The notes under the pieces are model-generated. The model searched no databases, was not told the DNA's origin, and worked only from the letters and a program-made list of their open reading frames with translations. Made by a program: the position numbers and the translations under genes. A stretch of 36,518 bases of DNA from an uncultured Eggerthellaceae bacterium (GTDB lineage: Bacteria; Actinomycetota; Coriobacteriia; Coriobacteriales; Eggerthellaceae), in assembly GCA_904420215.1 (NCBI GenBank), contig CAJFUR010000185.1, positions 1 through 36,518 on the forward strand, given 5' to 3'. Below are positions 29,300 to 36,518 of the stretch, piece by piece (position 1 is the stretch's first letter; every line of letters begins with the position of its first letter).

Positions 29300-29332
29300 A
29301 GGCGGTTGGAGGTCGTTCGGAGGGGAGTTGCC

Positions 29333-29848
29333 ATGGGGAACGGGACGACGACGCGGAGGAATTTCCTGAAAGTGGGCGCCGCCTGCGGTGCGGGCGTGTT
29401 GGGGGCGTCGCTGCTGGGCGGCTGCGCTGCCGGAGAAGGTTCGCCTGCGGGGACTTCGGCGGCCACGCTCGAGGAAGTCTCGTGGGACGGGGAGTTCGAC
29501 GTCGTGGTGGTGGGCTTCGGCGCGGCCGGCGCGTCGGCGGCCATTGCCGCGGCCGAAAGCGGCGCGCGGGTCCTCGTTGCCGACAAGGCCCCCGAAGGGA
29601 GCGAAGGCGGCAACAGCCGCTACAGCTCGCAGCTGTTCGCCTCGGCCGAAAGCGAGGAAGACGCGCTTTCCTACGTGCGCGCCCTTGCGGGCGGCTATGC
29701 CGTGCCCGACGACGTGCTGGCGGCCTATGCCGCCGGCCTGTCCTCCGTGCGCGGCCAGATGGCGGATTGGGGGCTGGACGAGGGGGAGCTGCTCGACGTG
29801 ACCGACGTCACGCCGGACGACATTGCGGCCTTGGCAGAAGGCCGGTGA
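29333..29848 (+). pseudogene. N-terminal half of a Tat-exported FAD-dependent flavoprotein reductase
   Basis: TTRRNFLKVGAACGAGVLGASLLGGC signal; DVVVVGFGAAGASAAIAAAESGARVLVADKAPEGSEGGNSRYSSQLF FAD-binding region; ORF ends before the substrate domain. Confidence 0.75.
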
Positions 29849-29916
29849 CGAAAGGCCGGTAGCGGCGCATCGCGGGGATGCGAGGAATCCCTCGGGCATG
29901 CGGAAAAGGAGGGGCC

Positions 29917-31560
29917 ATGTGCTTTAGACCTTCGAACTCGGAAGCGACCAGCGTGATTGCCTGCCCCAACTGCGGCAAGTCGAACAGCATGGACGCGACG
30001 ACCTGCAAGAGCTGCGGTGCGAGCCTCGACGGCTCCACGCCGCCGGAAATTGCCGCCCCGCAGGCGCCCGTGCTGGCGGGCGCGGTGATTCCCGGGCGCT
30101 ACAACCTGCCGCCGCTTTCCGTCAGCTATCCCGAATTGCCGGGCGCTTCCGCCATCCGGACGAACCTCGTGGGGTCGTCCATCAACGACGGGGCGCTGTG
30201 GCGCTTCCTCAAAAAAGGCGTGGTGGCGCGCAAGGACCGCATCGACTGCTGGTATTCCTCGCCGGTGACGGCGCTCATCCAAGACCCCGAAACCAAGGCC
30301 GTCGTGGGCGTGGAGGTGGAACGCGACGGCAGGAAGCTGAACATTGCCGCCCGCAACGGCGTGGTGCTGGCCTGCGGCGGGTTCGAGAACGACGGGCCGG
30401 GAATCCAGCACTACCTCGACCGCCCGAAGGCGTTGCCGGTGGGGTCGCTGTACAACGAGGGCGACGGCGTGCGCATGGCGCAGGCCGCGGGGGCGCGGAT
30501 GTGGCACATGGGCGCATGGGAGAGCGGGGGCGTGGGCCTGGTTGCCGAAGGCGACCGCACGCGCAGTTTGGGCGAGGACATCGCGTTTTTCAAGTCGGGG
30601 TCGGTGATGCTCGTGGGAGGCGACGCCCGGCGCTACCTTGCCGAAGACGCCGAGCAGCGCGGCGGGCGCGTGCTTGTGGGCGGCACGTGGGTGGTCCCTG
30701 CGCGGCCGGACGCGAACTGCTTCGTGTTCGACGAGGCGCAGCGCCGCGCCATGGAGGAAGGTGCGCTTCCCAAGCCGTACCCCAACTGGAGCGACGATAT
30801 GTCCGAGGAGGTGGCGTCGGGCAAGGTGGCCAAGGCGAGCACGGTGTGGGGGCTGGCCGAGGCGTTGTCCCTCGACCCGGCGACCCTGCAGGCCACCATC
30901 GACGCCTTCAACGCCGCCGCGGCATCCGGCACCGACCCCTTCGGGCGCAAACCCGAAACCATGCGGGCCTTTGGCGAAGGCCCCTATTACGGGCTGGCGG
31001 TGTTCCCTGCGGTGCTTGCCACGCAGGGAGGCCCCGAGCGCACGGCGAAGGCCGAAGTGGTGCACGCCGCCGGCGACCCCATCCCGCACCTGTACGCGGC
31101 AGGGGAGCTGGGAAGCGTGACGGCGCGCAACCGCCAGGGCGGCGGCAGCTTGGCGGAGTGCATGATTTTCGGCAAGATAGCAGGCGAACAGGCGGCAAGC
31201 GAGAAGGAGGACGCCTTTTCCGTGCCCGGAGACGTGGCGTATGGGCCGGGGTCGGGCGACGTTTCGGTGTACGACGAGGCTCCCGACGCGTCGGGCTTAG
31301 CCGCAGGCGAGGCGGTTGGCGTGGGGGAAGGGCTGGGAGGCCCCATTTGGGTGAAGGTGCGCGGCACTGCGGGCGCACTGCAGGCGGTGGAAGTGCTGCG
31401 CCACAGCGAGCACGCCGAAGTGGGAGCCGTGGCGCTTGACGAGCTGGCCGCGCGGATGGCGCAGGCGGCAACGCACGAGGTGGACGTCGTGGCTGGCGCG
31501 ACGGTTACCAGCCTGGGGATGCAGGAAGCGGTTGCGAACGCGCTGGAGGGGGATGCATGA
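29917..31560 (+). CDS. Zinc-ribbon segment fused to the C-terminal half of a flavoprotein reductase plus C-terminal FMN-binding domain
   Basis: AAAGGAGGGGCC RBS then MCFRPSNSEATSVIACPNCGKSNSMDATTCKSCGA; from about 30110 'SYPELPGASAIRTNLVGSSINDGALWRFLKKG...NRQGGGSLAECMIFGKIAGEQA' flavoprotein; DVVAGATVTS FMN motif. Confidence 0.75.
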   Translation: MCFRPSNSEATSVIACPNCGKSNSMDATTCKSCGASLDGSTPPEIAAPQAPVLAGAVIPGRYNLPPLSVSYPELPGASAIRTNLVGSSINDGALWRFLKKGVVARKDRIDCWYSSPVTALIQDPETKAVVGVEVERDGRKLNIAARNGVVLACGGFENDGPGIQHYLDRPKALPVGSLYNEGDGVRMAQAAGARMWHMGAWESGGVGLVAEGDRTRSLGEDIAFFKSGSVMLVGGDARRYLAEDAEQRGGRVLVGGTWVVPARPDANCFVFDEAQRRAMEEGALPKPYPNWSDDMSEEVASGKVAKASTVWGLAEALSLDPATLQATIDAFNAAAASGTDPFGRKPETMRAFGEGPYYGLAVFPAVLATQGGPERTAKAEVVHAAGDPIPHLYAAGELGSVTARNRQGGGSLAECMIFGKIAGEQAASEKEDAFSVPGDVAYGPGSGDVSVYDEAPDASGLAAGEAVGVGEGLGGPIWVKVRGTAGALQAVEVLRHSEHAEVGAVALDELAARMAQAATHEVDVVAGATVTSLGMQEAVANALEGDA

Positions 31561-32408
31561 GAAAGCGTACGGGGAAACGCTTGGCGGAGCACATGGCGGA
31601 GTGCGCGGGGGAGTGCATCGGCCGTCGGGGCTTCGTGGCGGGTGCCGCCGGCGCGGCGCTTGCGCTGGCAGGCGCGGGGCTGACGGGCTGTGCCGCAGGC
31701 GGGCAGCGCAGCGACGCGGCGGGCCGGGGAGATTCGCAGGAGGGCGCCGGTGCGCTGGAAGATGCCGGCGCGCAGGAGGTCGCCGGCAGAGCGGGGGATG
31801 CCGGCGCGGCGGGCGCGAAGCCGCTGCCTGCGCCGGAGGCCGATCCGGCCAGCGAATTCGGCGTGGACGCGAACATCTCCATGCGCACGATCGACGAGTG
31901 GCTTGACCGCGACGACGTGGCGTACCGCGACATGCGCATGCTGTTCGACCCGGCGGACTACGGCGCCATGGGCGGCGACCCCGACCTTTCGGCCACCATC
32001 GAGGGTTTCAAGGTGGTGCCGTTCCCGCTGGTGGCAACGCTGCCGCCCCTGCCCGTGGCGGGGGCGTACACCGGCTTGACGGCGTGGAAGGTCGAGTGGT
32101 CCGACGATGGCGGCGTGTCATCGGCCGCGCCGAACTACCGGGAATCGGAACGCTTGCTGGAGGACTTGTTCCCGAAAGACCGGGCGATCTTCCTCATGTG
32201 CGGTGCGGGCGGCTATGCGGGGCAGATGAAAGCGCTGCTGGCCTTTCTGGGTTGGGACGCGCAGAAGCTGTACAACGTCGGGGGGTTCTGGTCGTATGCC
32301 GGAGCGCGTGCCGTCCAGCTCATCGAGCGCAGCGGCGGCGAAACGCTGCACTGCATGTGGCGGGCCGACGTGGCCCCCATCGACTTCACATGGATGCACG
32401 CCCTCTAG
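31557..32408 (+). CDS. Rhodanese-like lipoprotein
   Basis: RRGFVAGAAGAALALAGAGLTGC signal/lipobox; 'DRAIFLMCGAGGYAGQMKALLAFLGWDAQKLYNVGGFWSYAG' rhodanese-like active-site Cys; ATGA overlap with the upstream gene. Confidence 0.7.
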   Translation: MRKRTGKRLAEHMAECAGECIGRRGFVAGAAGAALALAGAGLTGCAAGGQRSDAAGRGDSQEGAGALEDAGAQEVAGRAGDAGAAGAKPLPAPEADPASEFGVDANISMRTIDEWLDRDDVAYRDMRMLFDPADYGAMGGDPDLSATIEGFKVVPFPLVATLPPLPVAGAYTGLTAWKVEWSDDGGVSSAAPNYRESERLLEDLFPKDRAIFLMCGAGGYAGQMKALLAFLGWDAQKLYNVGGFWSYAGARAVQLIERSGGETLHCMWRADVAPIDFTWMHAL

Positions 32409-32509
32409 ACGCCCGTTAAGGCGGGCGCGGGGCCTTGTTCCTCGAGGAGCGCAAGGGCGCGCCACTCGTTTTCCGACAGTGATCCGCTTGTTCCACTGCC
32501 CCGGAACGT

Positions 32510-32552
32510 CTTGGAACCACTTGGAACTCCATCGGCTCCAAGTGGTTCCAAG
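32510..32552. repeat. Perfect 16-bp inverted repeat
   Basis: cttggaaccacttgga (32510-32525) and tccaagtggttccaag (32537-32552), 11-nt loop. Confidence 0.8.
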
Positions 32553-32683
32553 TCTGCATAGGGGTCGGGGCGATGGACAAGGTTCATCTGCGCCCGGCTC
32601 CCTTTGATTCGGTTTCGGGGTGCTGCGCAACGCGGGGATGCACGGTACGCCCCCCCCCCGTCGTCTCTGCGTTTCGTGTTCCC

Positions 32684-33817
32684 ATGGTAGCGACGTCATC
32701 CGACTATAAGATGGCGAAAATCCAACAGAAGTGCGGCGTCAAGCCGGAAAACATGTTCTATCGAAAATTCGACACATTGCAAATGCCCCTTTATCCAACG
32801 GCGGAGCGCTTGCAGCAAGACATCGTGGAAGCGTGGGAGAGGTCGGACAAAGATGCGCTGTTCTACGTGCTCCTTGACGAAGTGCAAGACGTTGAGGGCT
32901 GGGAGCGTGTGGTCAGGCGGCTTCACTCGCAGGATGGCATCGACGTCTACCTCACCGGGTCGAATGCCAGCATTCTTTCGTCCGATCTGGCCACTTTGCT
33001 TTCGGGAAGAAGCATTGCTCTTGACGTGTACCCGCTTGGTTTCGCGGAGTACGTTGACTTCTCGGAAGGCTTCGGTTCCGACTCTATGGAGAAGCTGTTC
33101 GCCAACTACGTGCGCTATGGCGGCATGCCGAGCCTCTTTTCGCTGATGGAACGTTCGGAAGACTTCATAGAGCGGGAGCTTTCGGCCATTTTCGACACCG
33201 TTTTGCTCAACGACGTGGCCCTGCGGATGGGGATACGCGACATGGCGCTGCTCGAACGTCTGGTGACCTATTTGTTTTCGACGTCGGGCAACCTGTTCTC
33301 CACCCGCAAGATTACGGGGGCGCTTGCAAGCGCAGGTCGCAAGACATCGAACGACACGGTGGACAACTACATCAAGGCGCTCGAAGAGGCGTTCGCGCTT
33401 GTGGGCGTTCAGCAAACGGGCCTCGCGGGCAAACGGGTGCTCTCCCCACTGCGCAAGTTCTATGCCGCTGACACGGGGCTGCGCAACCTGCCGAACGGGT
33501 TCGCTCCGGGCGATTTCGGGTTTCAGCTGGAAGGTGTCGTGTTCATGGAGCTTTTGAGGCGCGGGTACCGGGTGGAAGTGGGGCCGCTCGACCGGGCGGA
33601 AGTGGATTTCGTGGCAATGCGACGCGACGAAAAGCTGTACGTGCAGGTTGCGGAATCCATGCTCGATGCGGCAGTATACGAACGCGAGCTTGCCCCGCTC
33701 AGGCTCATTCCCGACTCGTTTCCCAAGATGGTTCTTGCCCTCGACCGTTTCCGCATGGGCACGACCGAGGACGGTATCCGCGTCGCCAACCTGATGGACT
33801 GGCTGCTCGGCGCGTAG
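32684..33817 (+). pseudogene. DUF4143-type ATP-binding protein lacking its N-terminal P-loop region
   Basis: 'LFYVLLDEVQDVEGWERVVRRLHSQDGIDVYLTGSNASILSSDLATLLSGRSIALDVYPLGFAEY' is typical; no Walker A upstream in any frame; C-terminal DUF4143 nuclease-like region present. Confidence 0.7.
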
Positions 33818-33833
33818 GGGGGTGGCGGACAGC

Positions 33834-35822
33834 TCACTCCCCGCCGTTGCGGGTCAGGTCGATGATGTCTTGCTTGGAGTGGACGCCAAGCTTCTTGTAG
33901 AGGCGCTTCATGTGGGTCTTCGCCGTGTTTTCCGACACGCCCAGCGCGTCTGCCACCTCGATGGTTGAGCAGCCCTGCGCCAGCAGGGAGCATGTCTGCC
34001 GTTCGCGCTCGGTGAGGCCATGCTGGGCCGCAAGACGCGCCAAGTCGTCTAACTTTGCGGCGTCCGCCCTGAATGACGGCGTTGGCGGCGCTGCCGCGGA
34101 CGGTTGCGGCAGTGCTTCGGCGGCGGGTTCGGAAGGGGCCGCTGCAGCCATGGCGGGAGCCTCTTCGTCAGCGGCGCCTTGCATGCCTCCCACCGTTGGC
34201 GGTTGGCGCATGAGCGCCATGAGCTCGGCGCGCGAATGCACGTCGAACGCGCGGTAGATCTTTTGCGTGTGGTATTTCACGGCGCTTTGCGACAAGTAGA
34301 GGTCTTGCGCAATGCGCGCGACGGTGCGTCCCCGCAGCAGCTGCTCGAAGATGGCCGACTCCTGATCGTTGAGGCGCTGCGGGTTCGGGCAGCCCGGTTC
34401 GGGGTCGGGATGCGCGCTGACGTGCGGGAGAGGGGCGGCCTTCCCCGCGCCATGGAGATCCGTGCCGTCGGGGTAGGGGGAATAGGAAGGGCGCGCGTTT
34501 GCCCGTGCGCCACGCAGTGCATTTGCCCCTGCGCCCGATGTCCCTGCGGCATCGATGCGCGAAGGCCCCTCGTCTGAACGGACCACGGATGCGGGTGCAG
34601 GCGGGAAGGGATTGCGGGGGTGCGCCGTGCCCGCATCGCCGTCCGCCTTCACGGCTTCGCCTTCCGGCGCTTCGCGCCGCTTGGGAACGCGGTCGCGTCC
34701 AGCAAGCCACGAGGCGCCCACTGTGAGCAAGTAGAGACACCCCATGCCGATCACGGTGAAGCCCGCATCGGCTTCCGGAAGGTACGCCTCGCAAAGTGCG
34801 CCCGTTGCGCTTCCCGCAAGCAGGCACAGCAGACTGACTGCCTCGCTTGCGGTATAGAGCGGCACCGAGGGGATGTGCGCCGTTTTGCTCACTTCGGCTA
34901 TGGTGCAGGAAAGAATGATGCCGCACATCATGTATCCCGTGGTGGCAAGCGTGCCGGCAAGGGAGGGCGGCACGGCGTCGGTCAGTCCCGGCAGCACCAG
35001 AAAGCCCAGCGCCGAAAGGGGCAATGCAACGCGATAGCTGCTCTCCAGCTTCAGAGGCTGGTGGTAGGCGAGTGCCGGAACCGACATGATGACAAGCACG
35101 CAGGCCGACACCCCCAGCACAAGGTATTGCTGGTGCGTGGGGTCGGCGGCCCCCGGTTCCGCCATGCGCGAGACGAAGCCCGACACCAAGGCGAACAGCC
35201 CAACGGCCAGCACGCCCTTCCCCAGAATGGGAATGACGTCGGGCGCTTGAGCTGCCAGAGAGCTGCACGTGGAGTGGCTTGCGGGCACGAAGCGGGCGCA
35301 GGCCCCTGAAACCGCAAACGCCAAGGCGGTCAAAGGCAGGTACCATCCGGCGGGCAGCAGGAGAACGAGTGCGCACAGCCCCGTGGCGGCGGCATGGCTG
35401 CCGAGCACGTACAGGTAGCTTTGGCGGTAAGTGAGCAGGGGAAGCACCGAAAGCCACAAGAGACTCAGCAGGGCTTGGGCGCAGCCGATGCATGCCGCGC
35501 CCAGACGTGCCGTGGCTCCGATTGTTGGGGTGGGGACCCCTGCCAATTCCGAAGAGCAAGCCATCAGCGCAAAGCCCACAAGGCCAAGGCAGATGCCCGT
35601 TGCAGCGGTTGCACGGGGCGGCAGCGGCTCCGAGGTCTTTCTCCAGAATGCCCCGGCAAGCACCGCGTACACGACGATGCGGGCGAAGGCCGCCGTGGAC
35701 GAGTAGGCGTTGGCGTCGAAGGAGGGCAGGGCGGCAAATGCCGTCGTGGCATGCAGGCTCAGAATGCTTGCCAGAAGAAACGGCGTGTATCCCGCCAAAG
35801 GCGCCCAGGCGCGCAACTTCAT
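33834..35822 (-). CDS. Membrane-bound LuxR-family regulator with two C-terminal HTH_LuxR domains
   Basis: About 12 TM helices then HTH1 'LNDQESAIFEQLLRGRTVARIAQDLYLSQSAVKYHTQKIYRAFDVHSRAELMALM' and HTH2 'LTERERQTCSLLAQGCSTIEVADALGVSENTAKTHMKRLYKKLGVHSKQDIIDLTR'. Confidence 0.88.
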   Translation of the reverse strand: MKLRAWAPLAGYTPFLLASILSLHATTAFAALPSFDANAYSSTAAFARIVVYAVLAGAFWRKTSEPLPPRATAATGICLGLVGFALMACSSELAGVPTPTIGATARLGAACIGCAQALLSLLWLSVLPLLTYRQSYLYVLGSHAAATGLCALVLLLPAGWYLPLTALAFAVSGACARFVPASHSTCSSLAAQAPDVIPILGKGVLAVGLFALVSGFVSRMAEPGAADPTHQQYLVLGVSACVLVIMSVPALAYHQPLKLESSYRVALPLSALGFLVLPGLTDAVPPSLAGTLATTGYMMCGIILSCTIAEVSKTAHIPSVPLYTASEAVSLLCLLAGSATGALCEAYLPEADAGFTVIGMGCLYLLTVGASWLAGRDRVPKRREAPEGEAVKADGDAGTAHPRNPFPPAPASVVRSDEGPSRIDAAGTSGAGANALRGARANARPSYSPYPDGTDLHGAGKAAPLPHVSAHPDPEPGCPNPQRLNDQESAIFEQLLRGRTVARIAQDLYLSQSAVKYHTQKIYRAFDVHSRAELMALMRQPPTVGGMQGAADEEAPAMAAAAPSEPAAEALPQPSAAAPPTPSFRADAAKLDDLARLAAQHGLTERERQTCSLLAQGCSTIEVADALGVSENTAKTHMKRLYKKLGVHSKQDIIDLTRNGGE

Positions 35823-35906
35823 GTTTCGCTCTCCCCACCCCGACAACAAGGCAAGTGCCAGTCCTTTCGACCTCTTGACCCTTCGGCGCGTATTGATGCG
35901 GGTTTC

Positions 35907-35939
35907 GCCCGTGCGGGCTTCTGCCAAGCCCGCACGGGC
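35907..35939. promoter_or_regulatory. Perfect 14-bp inverted repeat in the divergent luxR/flavoprotein intergenic region
   Basis: GCCCGTGCGGGCTT / AAGCCCGCACGGGC with loop ctgcc. Confidence 0.7.
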
Positions 35940-36197
35940 TTCCCCTTAATTCTGCCGTCCCGATTGTACCGGTGGGGCTTCGGCGCGGTTGCGCACAACC
36001 GCCCGCTTTCCGCGGATTTTGGCCGTTTCGGGTGACGGGTTGCCAAGTTGGGCGGGTTTGGGTGATGGCGCCTTCGCCGGAGCGTCCGTATGCTGGGCGC
36101 CAGCCACTTTTCGGGTGGCGGAAATCACGGGAGGGCGGTTTCGGCACGCGACATGCGTTTCGCGTGGCGGAGCCCGGGCGAAAGAGAAGGGACGAAC

Positions 36198-36518
36198 ATG
36201 AAAGACATGAAGCTTTCCCGCAGGTCGTTTTTGGGTTTGGGGGCCACTGCCGCCGTGGTGGCGGGCGCGGGGCTGGCGGGATGCGCCCCTGCGGCGAAGG
36301 GCGACTCCCAAAGCGGCGCAAGCGCCGGGGATGCGGCAGCTGCAAGTGGCAATCCGACGGAATTCACCCCGTCGTGGATGAACCCGCCAGCGCCTATCGA
36401 CGAGTCCACGGTGGCGGAAACCATCGACGTTGACGTGTGCGTGGTGGGCCTCGGCTTGGCCGGCGTGTGCGCGCTGCGCGAGGCTGCCGATTCCGGTGCG
36501 AAGGTCATCGGCATCGAG
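36198..36518 (+). CDS. Tat-exported FAD-binding flavoprotein, truncated by window end
   Basis: MKDMKLSRRSFLGLGATAAVVAGAGLAGCAP Tat/lipobox; 'IDVDVCVVGLGLAGVCALREAADSGAKVIGIE' FAD-binding start; open to the last base (107 codons). Confidence 0.85.
   Translation, partial: MKDMKLSRRSFLGLGATAAVVAGAGLAGCAPAAKGDSQSGASAGDAAAASGNPTEFTPSWMNPPAPIDESTVAETIDVDVCVVGLGLAGVCALREAADSGAKVIGIE

Noticed and set aside
29846-29848. TGA at the end of the flavoprotein N-half as a selenocysteine or readthrough codon
   Set aside because: The same frame runs into another stop (tga) without encoding flavoprotein sequence, and the C-half is in a different frame.
32405-32587. 60-aa minus-strand ORF (MNLVHRPDPYADLEPLG...)
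   Set aside because: It covers the perfect hairpin and has no recognisable family; insufficient evidence for a gene, although it may be a remnant.

Overview
This is a high-GC window with gene content resembling anaerobic gut Coriobacteriia (Eggerthellaceae-like). That assignment is inference from gene types only. From left to right it contains: a pair of ABC exporter-type ATPase/permeases, the first truncated at its 5' end; an ECF transporter module (S, T, fused double A); a TFIIB-type zinc-ribbon protein; an amino-acid ABC importer; a gadC-gadB glutamate decarboxylase pair; a TAXI-TRAP transporter; an RmlD-like protein; a TetR regulator; an AEC permease; a GntR regulator; an SPFH protein; and a respiratory-looking locus. 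That locus (24.5-32.4 kb) encodes a triheme cytochrome c fused to a sulfite-oxidase-like molybdopterin domain, a second heme-less SUOX-like protein, a stand-alone Mo-co dimerisation-like domain on the opposite strand, a Tat-dependent 4Fe-4S protein, an NrfD-like membrane protein, a flavoprotein interrupted by a zinc-ribbon segment, and a rhodanese-like lipoprotein. The right end holds an N-terminally truncated DUF4143-type ATPase, a membrane LuxR regulator with two HTH domains, and a divergent Tat flavoprotein cut by the window edge. The most interesting points are: (1) the flavoprotein gene split by a zinc-ribbon insertion bounded by imperfect direct repeats in the same codon phase; (2) the triheme-SUOX/NrfD electron-transfer locus; (3) a 20-nt motif shared (16/20) between the GntR promoter region and the molybdoenzyme promoter region; and (4) a degenerate ~49-bp repeat array just upstream of that operon. 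All calls are from reading the sequence; no database search was possible.
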